Below are positions 57,422 to 64,000 of a stretch of DNA of 64,000 bases, in pieces; position 1 is the stretch's first letter, and every line of letters begins with the position of its first letter. This DNA is from Epilithonimonas arachidiradicis (GTDB lineage: Bacteria > Bacteroidota > Bacteroidia > Flavobacteriales > Weeksellaceae), in the NCBI RefSeq assembly GCF_003610695.1, contig NZ_RAQH01000001.1, forward strand, positions 682,001 through 746,000, read 5' to 3'. Position numbers and translations under genes: made by a program. The notes beneath the pieces were generated by a model. The model made no database searches. It saw only the letters and a list, made by a program, of their open reading frames with translations, and was not told where the DNA came from.

Positions 57422-58276
57422 TTATTTCAATAACGCATTAAAGGTATCTCCCTGTCTGATGTCTCCGGTGTTATAACCTTTCATAAACCATTCTTCTCTT
57501 TGAGCTGAGGAACCGTGGGTAAAGCTTTCCTGATTCACGTAACCTTGGCCTCTTTTCTGGATATTGTCATCACCGACAGCTGCTGCTGCGCTCATAGCTT
57601 CCTGGATATCACCTGGTTCCAATATCTTTTCCCGGCTATCGGTTTGCTTGGCCCATAATCCTGCGTAGAAATCAGCTTGTAGCTCGTTGGCTACAGAAAC
57701 TCTGTTCATATCCGTTTCAGAATATCTGCCGCTTTGTCGCAGCTGATCCACTTTATCTAATGTTCCTAAAAGGTTTTGGATGTGATGTCCATATTCGTGG
57801 CCAAGAACATAGGCGACTGTAAATTGGCCGACTTTAGCTCCGAATTTCTGTTGCAGCTCGTTAAAGAAACTCATATCCATATAGATCGTTTGATCATTAG
57901 GGCAATAGAAAGGACCCATTTCTGATTGAGCAGTTCCACATCCTGACCGGGTTACGCTTTCAAACAAAACAACTTTTGCCGGTCTGAACTGGATTCCGTT
58001 TTGGTTAAAAATATTTGTCCACGTCTTTTCATTTTCCTTAGTCAGCATTCTCACAAATTCTCTGATGTTGAGCTCTTCTTTAGAAAGTTGTCTCTGTTCG
58101 GTCTGTTGTGGCGCAGAATTACTTCCGTTATTGAGAATTGCCGAAGGGTCGCCTCCAAGAAAGAAAACTATTGCTGCGATAATGATGGTTCCCAGGCCGC
58201 CGCCAACAAGCATTCCGCTGCCGCCCGAGCCGCGTCTGTCGTCAACATTGTCACTTCTATCGTTTGTCCATTTCAT
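57422..58276 (-). CDS. Neutral zinc metallopeptidase, YpfJ/KPN_02809 family
   Basis: It has 284 residues. A Gly-rich N-terminus leads to one membrane helix at about 26-44 (LGTIIIAAIVFFLGG), then a protease domain with VLGHEYGHHIQNLLG near residues 157-171 (the HExxH zinc site) and NELQADFYAGLWAK further on. It is anchored in the inner membrane with the protease domain probably periplasmic. The substrate is unknown. Confidence 0.92.
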   Translation of the reverse strand: MKWTNDRSDNVDDRRGSGGSGMLVGGGLGTIIIAAIVFFLGGDPSAILNNGSNSAPQQTEQRQLSKEELNIREFVRMLTKENEKTWTNIFNQNGIQFRPAKVVLFESVTRSGCGTAQSEMGPFYCPNDQTIYMDMSFFNELQQKFGAKVGQFTVAYVLGHEYGHHIQNLLGTLDKVDQLRQSGRYSETDMNRVSVANELQADFYAGLWAKQTDSREKILEPGDIQEAMSAAAAVGDDNIQKRGQGYVNQESFTHGSSAQREEWFMKGYNTGDIRQGDTFNALLK

Positions 58277-58329
58277 AATTGATGTTTTGTGTTTTTAAAA
58301 TTAAGAAATTCTTTTGTAGCCATAACGAA

Positions 58330-58450
58330 AAATTATGCCTTTGTTTGCCAATAGCCATATAGTACCGGCGACCCTTTTCTTGTTCTCTTTTTGATCTGAA
58401 AAAACAAAAGAAAGCACTCTTCGACTAAACTACCAGCGGGATTAAGCTTC
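58330..58450. repeat. Candidate structured intergenic repeat
   Basis: The stretch cgaccctttt...aaaacaaaagaaagcactctt...actaaactacc...gggattaagc contains an imperfect U-rich/A-rich hairpin (cttttcttg...caaaagaaag). It resembles intergenic repeats I recall from Flavobacteriia, but only this copy is seen here. Confidence 0.3.
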
Positions 58451-58461
58451 TGGAAATTTTA

Positions 58462-58950
58462 TTATAAAGAAACTTTTGTATTGAAGTCAATCATTTTCAA
58501 TGCCGTAACAGCTGCTTCTACGCCTTTGTTACCAAGATTTCCTCCACTTCTGGCAATCGATTGTTCTTTGGTGTCGTCTGTCAAAACACAGAAAATCGCA
58601 GGTGTATCTGTCAATATGTTGCAATCTTTGATTCCTTGCGTTACGCCTGAACAAACGTATTCGAAATGTGGCGTTTCTCCACGGATCACGTTGCCAATTG
58701 CAATCACTGCGGCAAACTTGTTGGAGCGGCAAAGTTTCATGGTTGCAAAGCTCAGTTCGAAAGCACCGGGAACGTAATAGATATGAATGTTTTCTTCCTT
58801 GATGCCTTCTGCTTTCAGCGTTTCGACTGCGCCGTTTCTCAGGTTATAGGTTACAAAATCGTTCCACTCAGAAACAACAATGCCGATAGAATATTCATCG
58901 GCATTGGATATGTTGAGCGGCTTATAATCTGATAGATTAGTTGTTGCCAT
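58462..58950 (-). CDS. ribH: 6,7-dimethyl-8-ribityllumazine synthase
   Basis: It has 162 residues. It makes the direct riboflavin precursor from 5-amino-6-ribitylaminouracil and 3,4-dihydroxy-2-butanone 4-phosphate. YYVPGAFELSFATMKL, AVIAIGNVIRGETPHFEYVC and ARSGGNLGNKGVEAA are the family motifs. It normally assembles into large particles in the cytoplasm. It begins 3 nt after the stop of the next gene upstream, so they are co-transcribed. Confidence 0.96.
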   Translation of the reverse strand: MATTNLSDYKPLNISNADEYSIGIVVSEWNDFVTYNLRNGAVETLKAEGIKEENIHIYYVPGAFELSFATMKLCRSNKFAAVIAIGNVIRGETPHFEYVCSGVTQGIKDCNILTDTPAIFCVLTDDTKEQSIARSGGNLGNKGVEAAVTALKMIDFNTKVSL

Positions 58951-58953
58951 TGT

Positions 58954-59658
58954 TTAGTAATATTTTGTCATTTCTATGAAGGCATCGGATTGCCCGTTGT
59001 CATAGTCCTGATATTTTTCGTCGATTGTAGCGAAATATTTTTTAGCATCAGCATTTTTCTTAAGAGCCAAAGCTAACATTCCCGCTTTTTTTGTGAAATA
59101 ATAAGATGTGTAAGCATCATCTGAAGCAGAAGAAGCTTTGTCAGCCATTGCTAATGCATCATCAGCTTTGTTAAGGTTGGATAGGCAATCTGCCATTGCG
59201 CCATATTTAAGCGCTACCAAAACCTTATTGTCTGAACTGAATTTGTCTAACAGATCGTAAGCCTTCTGATAATTTCCTTTTTTGAATTCGATAAGACCAG
59301 CATTGTAAGCAGATAATTTACCAGCTTTTGTACTTCCATATTCTTCATAAGTTCCGATAAAACCAGGGTTTGCAACAGATTTTCCGCCAAGAGCAAGATC
59401 TTCTTTGCCTTCAGCCAGATTTTTCTGTGCAGCCAGGTAGCTTTTTGTTGCTTCTTCATTTTTTGGACCTAAAATGAACTGCTGATACCCGAACCAGCCC
59501 AAAACTGCAACGATCAAAATACCGAAACCGATACTTAATGCTCTTGCATTTTTTTCTAAAAATGATTCGATGTTAAGCGCTTCTTTATCAAGGTCTTTGA
59601 AGAATTCTACAGTTTCTTTTCCTTCCTGTTCGTTTTTTTTGTTATGCAGGTCTGCCAT
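58954..59658 (-). CDS. TPR-like inner-membrane protein, YfgM-type
   Basis: It has 234 residues. An acidic N-terminal segment is followed by one helix at about 40-58 (LSIGFGILIVAVLGWFGYQQ) and a periplasmic part with TPR-like helices (KAGKLSAYNAGLIEFKKGNYQ, DALAMADKASSAS). This is the layout of YfgM-like ancillary SecYEG/chaperone-linked proteins, though other TPR membrane proteins look the same. It is co-transcribed with ribH. Confidence 0.8.
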   Translation of the reverse strand: MADLHNKKNEQEGKETVEFFKDLDKEALNIESFLEKNARALSIGFGILIVAVLGWFGYQQFILGPKNEEATKSYLAAQKNLAEGKEDLALGGKSVANPGFIGTYEEYGSTKAGKLSAYNAGLIEFKKGNYQKAYDLLDKFSSDNKVLVALKYGAMADCLSNLNKADDALAMADKASSASDDAYTSYYFTKKAGMLALALKKNADAKKYFATIDEKYQDYDNGQSDAFIEMTKYY

Positions 59659-59771
59659 AATTTTTTTAATAAATAGAGTGCAAATTTAATGTTTTCCTTT
59701 TGATATGCAAAAACTTCTTTTTCTGAGGGTTAAAAATTATTTTATCGACTATCCATTTTTACTAATAAAGG

Positions 59772-59845
59772 CTTCGACAGGCTCAGCCTGACAATGCTTA
59801 AATATTGTGGTTAGTATTCGAGATGTCACCCTGAGTTTGTCGAAG
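59772..59845. repeat. Inverted repeat with 22-nt arms
   Basis: cttcgacaggctcagcctga (59772 on) and tgtcaccctgagtttgtcga (59824 on) match as an inverted pair at 18 of 22 positions, 30 nt apart. It lies between apt and the YfgM-like gene, both on the minus strand. Such elements are common in Bacteroidetes genomes. Confidence 0.6.
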
Positions 59846-59914
59846 GGTTTACGCTATACAAACATTTATTAATCGTGGTTTTGAAATATTAATTAAAGGG
59901 ATAGGTCAATTGTT

Positions 59915-60451
59915 TTAATATTTCAGAATCGAATAAACTTCTGCGTTAAATTTTTTGAGTCTTTCTACACCATTCAAATTTTTTAAATCAATCAAAAAAC
60001 TGAATTGTGCAGGAATTGCTCCTTGCTTTGAAACTAACTTCGCTGCAGCTTCCGTAGTTCCGCCTGTTGCCAGTAGGTCGTCGTGGATCAGAACGCGTTG
60101 TCCGGGTTTAAGATGACCTGTTTTCATTTCGATTTCTGCAGAGCCATATTCCAGATCATATTTTTCTCCGACAAACGGCGGCGGTAATTTCCCTGCTTTT
60201 CTTATTAAAACAAATGGAACATCCAAAGCAACCGCAATGGCAATCCCGAAGAGATAACCGCGGCTTTCGATTCCGCAAACGACATCTATTTTACCACGGC
60301 TGAAATTAGCCAAATCTGCAATTACTTCTTCATATAACTTTGGCTGGAGAAAAATCGGACAAATATCTTTGAACTGAATCCCCGGAATTGGAAAATCAGG
60401 AATATTTTCTATTGTGTCTTCTAATTTTTTAATCAATTCTGCGGATGCCAT
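59915..60451 (-). CDS. apt: Adenine phosphoribosyltransferase
   Basis: It has 178 residues. It makes AMP from adenine and PRPP (purine salvage, cytoplasm). FPIPGIQFKDICPIF, GIESRGYLFGIAIA and the PRPP-binding VLIHDDLLATGGTTEAA are characteristic. It lies 8 nt after the stop of the lipoprotein gene. Confidence 0.97.
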   Translation of the reverse strand: MASAELIKKLEDTIENIPDFPIPGIQFKDICPIFLQPKLYEEVIADLANFSRGKIDVVCGIESRGYLFGIAIAVALDVPFVLIRKAGKLPPPFVGEKYDLEYGSAEIEMKTGHLKPGQRVLIHDDLLATGGTTEAAAKLVSKQGAIPAQFSFLIDLKNLNGVERLKKFNAEVYSILKY

Positions 60452-60459
60452 CTTCTGTT

Positions 60460-61626
60460 TTAATTGTTGATTTTATAAGTGGTAATTTTCCAGTTGTTAT
60501 TAACAGCTTTCAGTCCGTAAGTGACATTGAGTGAAGTGGTTTTCCCGTTTTTGTCGGTCACATCATACGTTACGTTAACATTAGCAGAATTATCTTTGTT
60601 GTAAGGAACAGAGATGTTTTTAACACTGATATTCTTAACCGAACCAAAACCTGAATTAGGATTGGAAAATTTGTCATATGATCCCCAGTTTGGATTATCA
60701 GCGGATTCATAGGCCGCTTTGAAATTCTGCGAGGATAAATTATTAAGGAACTTTGTTACCGTTGCTTTTGGATCAGCGGAGGCTGGTTTTGGAGCTGGCG
60801 GCGGTGTTGTTATTGTTTCGCCTGTTTGCGGATCAACTGTAGAAGTAGGAACTTGGAGCGAATCCACAACAACTGGAGGTGGTGGCGTGTAAAGCGCTTG
60901 CCCATTCACAGCGATTCCTGTTTTTATCATCTGTAACAATTTCTTCGTGGTTTTAACACTCAATTTGATATCGATTTTTTCTTCGAAGATTTTATCCTTT
61001 GGAAGTTTAGCATACAGTACTGTGAATCCTCTGAAAGCAGGATCCTGCATCAGATTCTTGGAGGTGGAAATCTTGTTGCCGCCACTGGAAATTTCCATAA
61101 TAGTTTCCAGAGCCGCACCTTCGAACTCAACTTTTTTTCCGTTGTTATCTAATAATTGTGGTGTGATGATCAAACCTTTTGAGCCGGTCAAGCTATCGCC
61201 GGCAATATTTCTTACATTGATGCTAAGACTTGCAGCGTCAACATCATTCGGGTCTTTTTCAGAAGCGGCTGTATCGCCAAAGATGTTCATCTCGCCAAGA
61301 CTTGGCGGCGCAGTACTGCTCCACGTGATTCCGTTTTTCTGAGCAACCTGGTCTGCCAGTGCAAAAATCTCATTCGTTTTTTTACCATCCAGGAGTTTTC
61401 CAAGTGCAGCGATTTCTGCGATATCGCCATCGGCTTCTACACCAAAAGTTTTCAGGATATACAACGCTTCGTTGAATTTCACTTGTTTCAATGTAGGCAG
61501 GCTGGAAGCCATATCGTTGATGCTTTCCTGGAAGCTCTTGCGGCTGCTCCCGTCAACACTTGTTTTTTTGCAACCTACCATAAGGAATAATAAAGTTGCT
61601 AAGAGACAGTATTTTATAAATTTCAT
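60460..61626 (-). CDS. Lipoprotein, NTF2-like C-terminal domain, uncharacterised
   Basis: It has 388 residues. The signal peptide ends in a lipobox with Cys19 (LLFLMVGCKK). The middle part is beta-rich. A Pro/Thr-rich linker near 240-275 is followed by a C-terminal domain of about 100 residues (DPKATVTKFLNNLSSQNFKA... to the end) shaped like NTF2/DUF4878-type domains. I do not recognise the full architecture. The placement before apt suggests only shared transcription. Confidence 0.75.
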   Translation of the reverse strand: MKFIKYCLLATLLFLMVGCKKTSVDGSSRKSFQESINDMASSLPTLKQVKFNEALYILKTFGVEADGDIAEIAALGKLLDGKKTNEIFALADQVAQKNGITWSSTAPPSLGEMNIFGDTAASEKDPNDVDAASLSINVRNIAGDSLTGSKGLIITPQLLDNNGKKVEFEGAALETIMEISSGGNKISTSKNLMQDPAFRGFTVLYAKLPKDKIFEEKIDIKLSVKTTKKLLQMIKTGIAVNGQALYTPPPPVVVDSLQVPTSTVDPQTGETITTPPPAPKPASADPKATVTKFLNNLSSQNFKAAYESADNPNWGSYDKFSNPNSGFGSVKNISVKNISVPYNKDNSANVNVTYDVTDKNGKTTSLNVTYGLKAVNNNWKITTYKINN

Positions 61627-62026
61627 TTTGTGTGATTTATTTCTAAAAATAAGGAATATGTTTGATTCGCAAACCTTTATATCAATTAATATGCAAAATT
61701 AAATTTAAAATCCGTAAAATCCCTATTTGATCTGATTTTTTCCGACTTTAAGTTTTAGTAATTTTTCAGAAAAAGAAATCAGAATAAAATGAACATTTAA
61801 ATTAAATTTTGTTAAGAAATTTCTATAAAAATTTAATTTTAATTAATATCTATTCAGTGTGCTTAGGGCGAACAAAGGACGAAGATAGGATATACAAACA
61901 ACGAACAAAGGCAAGTGAAAAATTTACACTTGGGTTTTATTCTAATTAAATCAAAAATATGACTTAAACTAATCAAATTTTTTCAAAGAAAATTAAAAAG
62001 GGTAACTTTACGGAAAATTAAAGTTA
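61627..62026. other. Non-coding stretch between divergent genes
   Basis: 400 bp, very AT-rich, with two gaacaaagg blocks at about 61870 and 61901. TAACTTTA lies near 62003, a weak -7 match for the plus-strand gene. No gene is supported. Confidence 0.5.
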
Positions 62027-62458
62027 ATGCAGAACAAATTGGTTATTGATATTCACAGTTTTTCTTATAAAAAGAAAGGAATTCCCAAAGATGATTCCGG
62101 AAACGGCGGTGGTTTCGTTTTCGATTGCAGAGGAATCCTGAATCCCGGAAGAATTGAGGAATACAAATCACAGACAGGGAATGATATTGGTGTGCAGGAA
62201 TTTTTGGAAACAAAAACAGAAATGCCTCAGTTTTTAAAATCGGTTCAGAGTCTTATTTCCATCAGTATCAGAAACTATCTGGACAGAGGTTTTGAAAATC
62301 TGCAAATCAATTTTGGCTGTACCGGCGGACAACACCGTTCGGTTTATTCTGCTATTAAAACGGCTGAATTCATCAGACAGAATTTCCCGGATGCGGAAGT
62401 GAGAATCCATCACGATGAGCAATTGCACCTCAATCTGTCATCGATAAGTGATAATTAA
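62027..62458 (+). CDS. Stand-alone RapZ C-terminal domain protein
   Basis: It has 143 residues. The motifs GGGFVFDCRGILNPGRIEEY and NFGCTGGQHRSVYSA are those of the RapZ C-terminal domain. In E. coli that domain binds GlcNAc-6-P-related RNA regulators. In Bacteroidetes it occurs beside the MurNAc recycling genes. The kinase domain of full RapZ is absent. The MurU-like gene follows 41 nt later, so a role in cell-wall sugar recycling is inferred. Confidence 0.85.
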   Translation: MQNKLVIDIHSFSYKKKGIPKDDSGNGGGFVFDCRGILNPGRIEEYKSQTGNDIGVQEFLETKTEMPQFLKSVQSLISISIRNYLDRGFENLQINFGCTGGQHRSVYSAIKTAEFIRQNFPDAEVRIHHDEQLHLNLSSISDN

Positions 62459-62499
62459 GATCTATCATCCATCATTTACCAAATTATCACTTATAAATT

Positions 62500-63213
62500 A
62501 TGAAGGCATTACTATTTGCTGCGGGGATGGGAACCCGACTAAAACCTTTCACAGACAATCATCCGAAAGCTTTGGCGCAAGTCAATGGCGTTGCGCTTTT
62601 GGAAAGAAATATAAAGTATCTCCAGAGTTATGGGATTAATGATTTTGTCATTAATATTCATCATTTTGGAGGACAGATTTTGGCATTTTTAGCTGAAAAT
62701 GATAACTTCGGTGCTAATATCGAAATCTCCAACGAGTCCGAAGAGCTTCTGGAAACCGGCGGCGGTCTTTTATTTGCTAAAAGATTCTTGGAAAACGAGA
62801 AGACATTTCTGATCATGAATGTCGATATCCTGACAGATCTTAATATCACCAATTTTATCAAAATCCACGCACTCAAAGGGGGGATGATTACCTTGGCGGT
62901 TTCGGATAGAGACAGTTCCAGAAAACTGATGTTCAATGACAAAATGTATCTCAAAGGCTGGAAAAACCTGAAGGACAATAAAAAGAAAGTCGTTGGTGGG
63001 ATTTTTAAACTAAGAGAACTGGCGTTCAGTGGTGTCCATTGCGTCAACTCAGAGATATTTGACAAGATGACCAGAACGGGGAAATTCTCTATTATGGATG
63101 AGTATATGGACCTGATGCAAGAAGATATTATTATTGGCTATCAGCATACTTCTAACTTGATAGATGTGGGTAAACCCGAATCGATTGCTGAAGCAGAAAA
63201 ATTATTCAAATGA
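62500..63213 (+). CDS. Nucleotidyltransferase, MurU-like (N-acetylmuramate-1-phosphate uridylyltransferase)
   Basis: It has 237 residues. The glycosyl-1-P nucleotidyltransferase signature AAGMGTRLKPFTDNHPKALA opens the protein. FLIMNVDILTDLN holds the metal Asp, and the C-terminal YQHTSNLIDVGKPESI closes the fold. The size and N-terminus match MurU. The partner kinase AmgK is not in the window, so mannose-1-P guanylyltransferase remains an alternative. It overlaps the LOG-family gene by 4 bp. Confidence 0.8.
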   Translation: MKALLFAAGMGTRLKPFTDNHPKALAQVNGVALLERNIKYLQSYGINDFVINIHHFGGQILAFLAENDNFGANIEISNESEELLETGGGLLFAKRFLENEKTFLIMNVDILTDLNITNFIKIHALKGGMITLAVSDRDSSRKLMFNDKMYLKGWKNLKDNKKKVVGGIFKLRELAFSGVHCVNSEIFDKMTRTGKFSIMDEYMDLMQEDIIIGYQHTSNLIDVGKPESIAEAEKLFK

Positions 63214-63920
63214 CACAACAAGACGAAGAAAAAAGACTGCACGACAGTCTCAGACAAAAAACCTGGGACGAGACCATTACCAAGGACAGTTGGATGGTTT
63301 TCAGAATTATGTCAGAATTTGTAGATGGCTATGAGAAAATGGTTCGTATTGGGCCTTGCGTTTCCATATTCGGTTCTGCGCGGCTGAAAGAAGACAGCTA
63401 TTATTATAAAATGGCTTCAGAGATTGCGAAAAAAATTACGGAAATCGGATTTGGAGTAATCACGGGCGGCGGGCCGGGAATTATGGAAGCCGGAAACAGA
63501 GGCGCCAGCGGACACGGAAAATCAATCGGTTTGAATATCGAACTGCCTTTTGAGCAACACTTTAATCCATATGTTGACAAAGGTTATAATATCAATTTTG
63601 ATTATTTTTTCGTTAGAAAAGTAATGTTCGTAAAATATTCTCAAGGTTTTGTCGTAATGCCAGGAGGTTTCGGAACATTGGATGAATTATCGGAAGCCTT
63701 GACATTAATCCAAACCAATAAAATAGGGAAATTCCCAATTGTTTTAGTCGGAAGCGAGTTCTGGAGCGGCTTATTGGACTGGTTCAAAGGAACGTTACTG
63801 AAAGAGGGATTGATCGCAGAGCAGGATCTTTCGCTTTTCAGAGTGGTGGATACTGCGGAAGATGCAGTGGCACACATCAAGGCATTTTATGATAAATATT
63901 CGGTGAGTGTCAACTTTTAG
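63210..63920 (+). CDS. LOG-family protein (TIGR00730)
   Basis: It has 236 residues. GGGPGIMEAGNRGA and MPGGFGTLDELSEALT are the hallmark motifs of the LOG family (once called lysine decarboxylase). Known members are cytokinin riboside 5'-phosphate phosphoribohydrolases or nucleotide nucleosidases. It is cytoplasmic, and its exact nucleotide is unknown here. It is translationally coupled to the MurU-like gene (ATGA overlap). Confidence 0.9.
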   Translation: MTQQDEEKRLHDSLRQKTWDETITKDSWMVFRIMSEFVDGYEKMVRIGPCVSIFGSARLKEDSYYYKMASEIAKKITEIGFGVITGGGPGIMEAGNRGASGHGKSIGLNIELPFEQHFNPYVDKGYNINFDYFFVRKVMFVKYSQGFVVMPGGFGTLDELSEALTLIQTNKIGKFPIVLVGSEFWSGLLDWFKGTLLKEGLIAEQDLSLFRVVDTAEDAVAHIKAFYDKYSVSVNF

Positions 63921-63978
63921 CATCTGGCATATAATTTGACCAACATCTTTACTAAAGTTATTAAAATATTACAAAAAA

Positions 63979-64000
63979 ATGAAAAAATCATTATTCATAT
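63979..64000 (+). CDS. Start of a secreted protein, cut by the window edge
   Basis: ATG and the codons MKKSLFI at the very end look like the beginning of a signal peptide. It is too short to name. Confidence 0.4.

Overview
The window looks like chromosomal DNA of a Bacteroidetes bacterium of the class Flavobacteriia, most likely Chryseobacterium or a close Weeksellaceae relative. The evidence is AT-rich DNA, promoters of the Bacteroidetes type (TTG, about 19-21 nt, TAnnTTTG), almost no Shine-Dalgarno sequences, the order DUF6089-uppS-bamA-ompH-ompH, a DUF3127 protein and a formimidoylglutamase-like protein. The genus is inferred from these features; no database was searched.

Layout. 1-2058 holds most of an MMPL/RND exporter, cut by the window edge. 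2313-4871 is topA. 5071-6673 is an aldo/keto reductase with its Crp/Fnr-type regulator. 6790-9412 holds three minus-strand accessory genes, two of them unrecognised, each followed closely by a short hairpin, which resembles a gene-cassette layout. 9553-9722 is a strict 21-bp minisatellite beside an uncharacterised 158-residue protein. 10385-11473 is a GH43/GH117-like secreted protein.

11629-22524 is a surface-polysaccharide region: two GT-C-like membrane proteins, an EpsG-type polymerase, a degenerate arginase-fold protein, a GT2 transferase, a WecA/MraY-type initiating transferase, a Wza-like lipoprotein and a Wzc-like tyrosine kinase with a (Gly-Tyr)12 tail. 22702-28019 is the outer-membrane and cell-wall block: DUF6089, uppS, bamA and two Skp/OmpH proteins. 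28077-33904 holds housekeeping genes (thioesterase, rfbD, a TPR protein, an EamA transporter, aat, DUF3127). Three tRNA genes (Leu-TAG, Gly-GCC, Leu-TAA) follow at 34072-34362, then a small minus-strand metabolic set up to 36920.

37673-57367 is the most unusual part, about 20 kb. Three very large secreted proteins (2255, 805 and 1980 residues) and two small secreted proteins (172 and about 170) are encoded on the minus strand. They contain RCC1-like, cadherin-like, SdrD-B-like, DUF11 and tandem Ig-like modules. The two largest share a Cys-bounded C-terminal domain of about 120 residues, and a shorter form of its motif occurs twice in each small protein. Upstream lie two divergent paralogous AraC-type regulators that are anchored in the membrane. 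The set looks like a regulated surface-adhesin system. No canonical T9SS C-terminal domain is visible.

57422-64000 returns to ordinary genes: a zinc metallopeptidase, ribH, a TPR-like membrane protein, apt, a lipoprotein, then a plus-strand set with a stand-alone RapZ C-terminal domain, a MurU-like nucleotidyltransferase and a LOG-family protein, and the first codons of one more gene.
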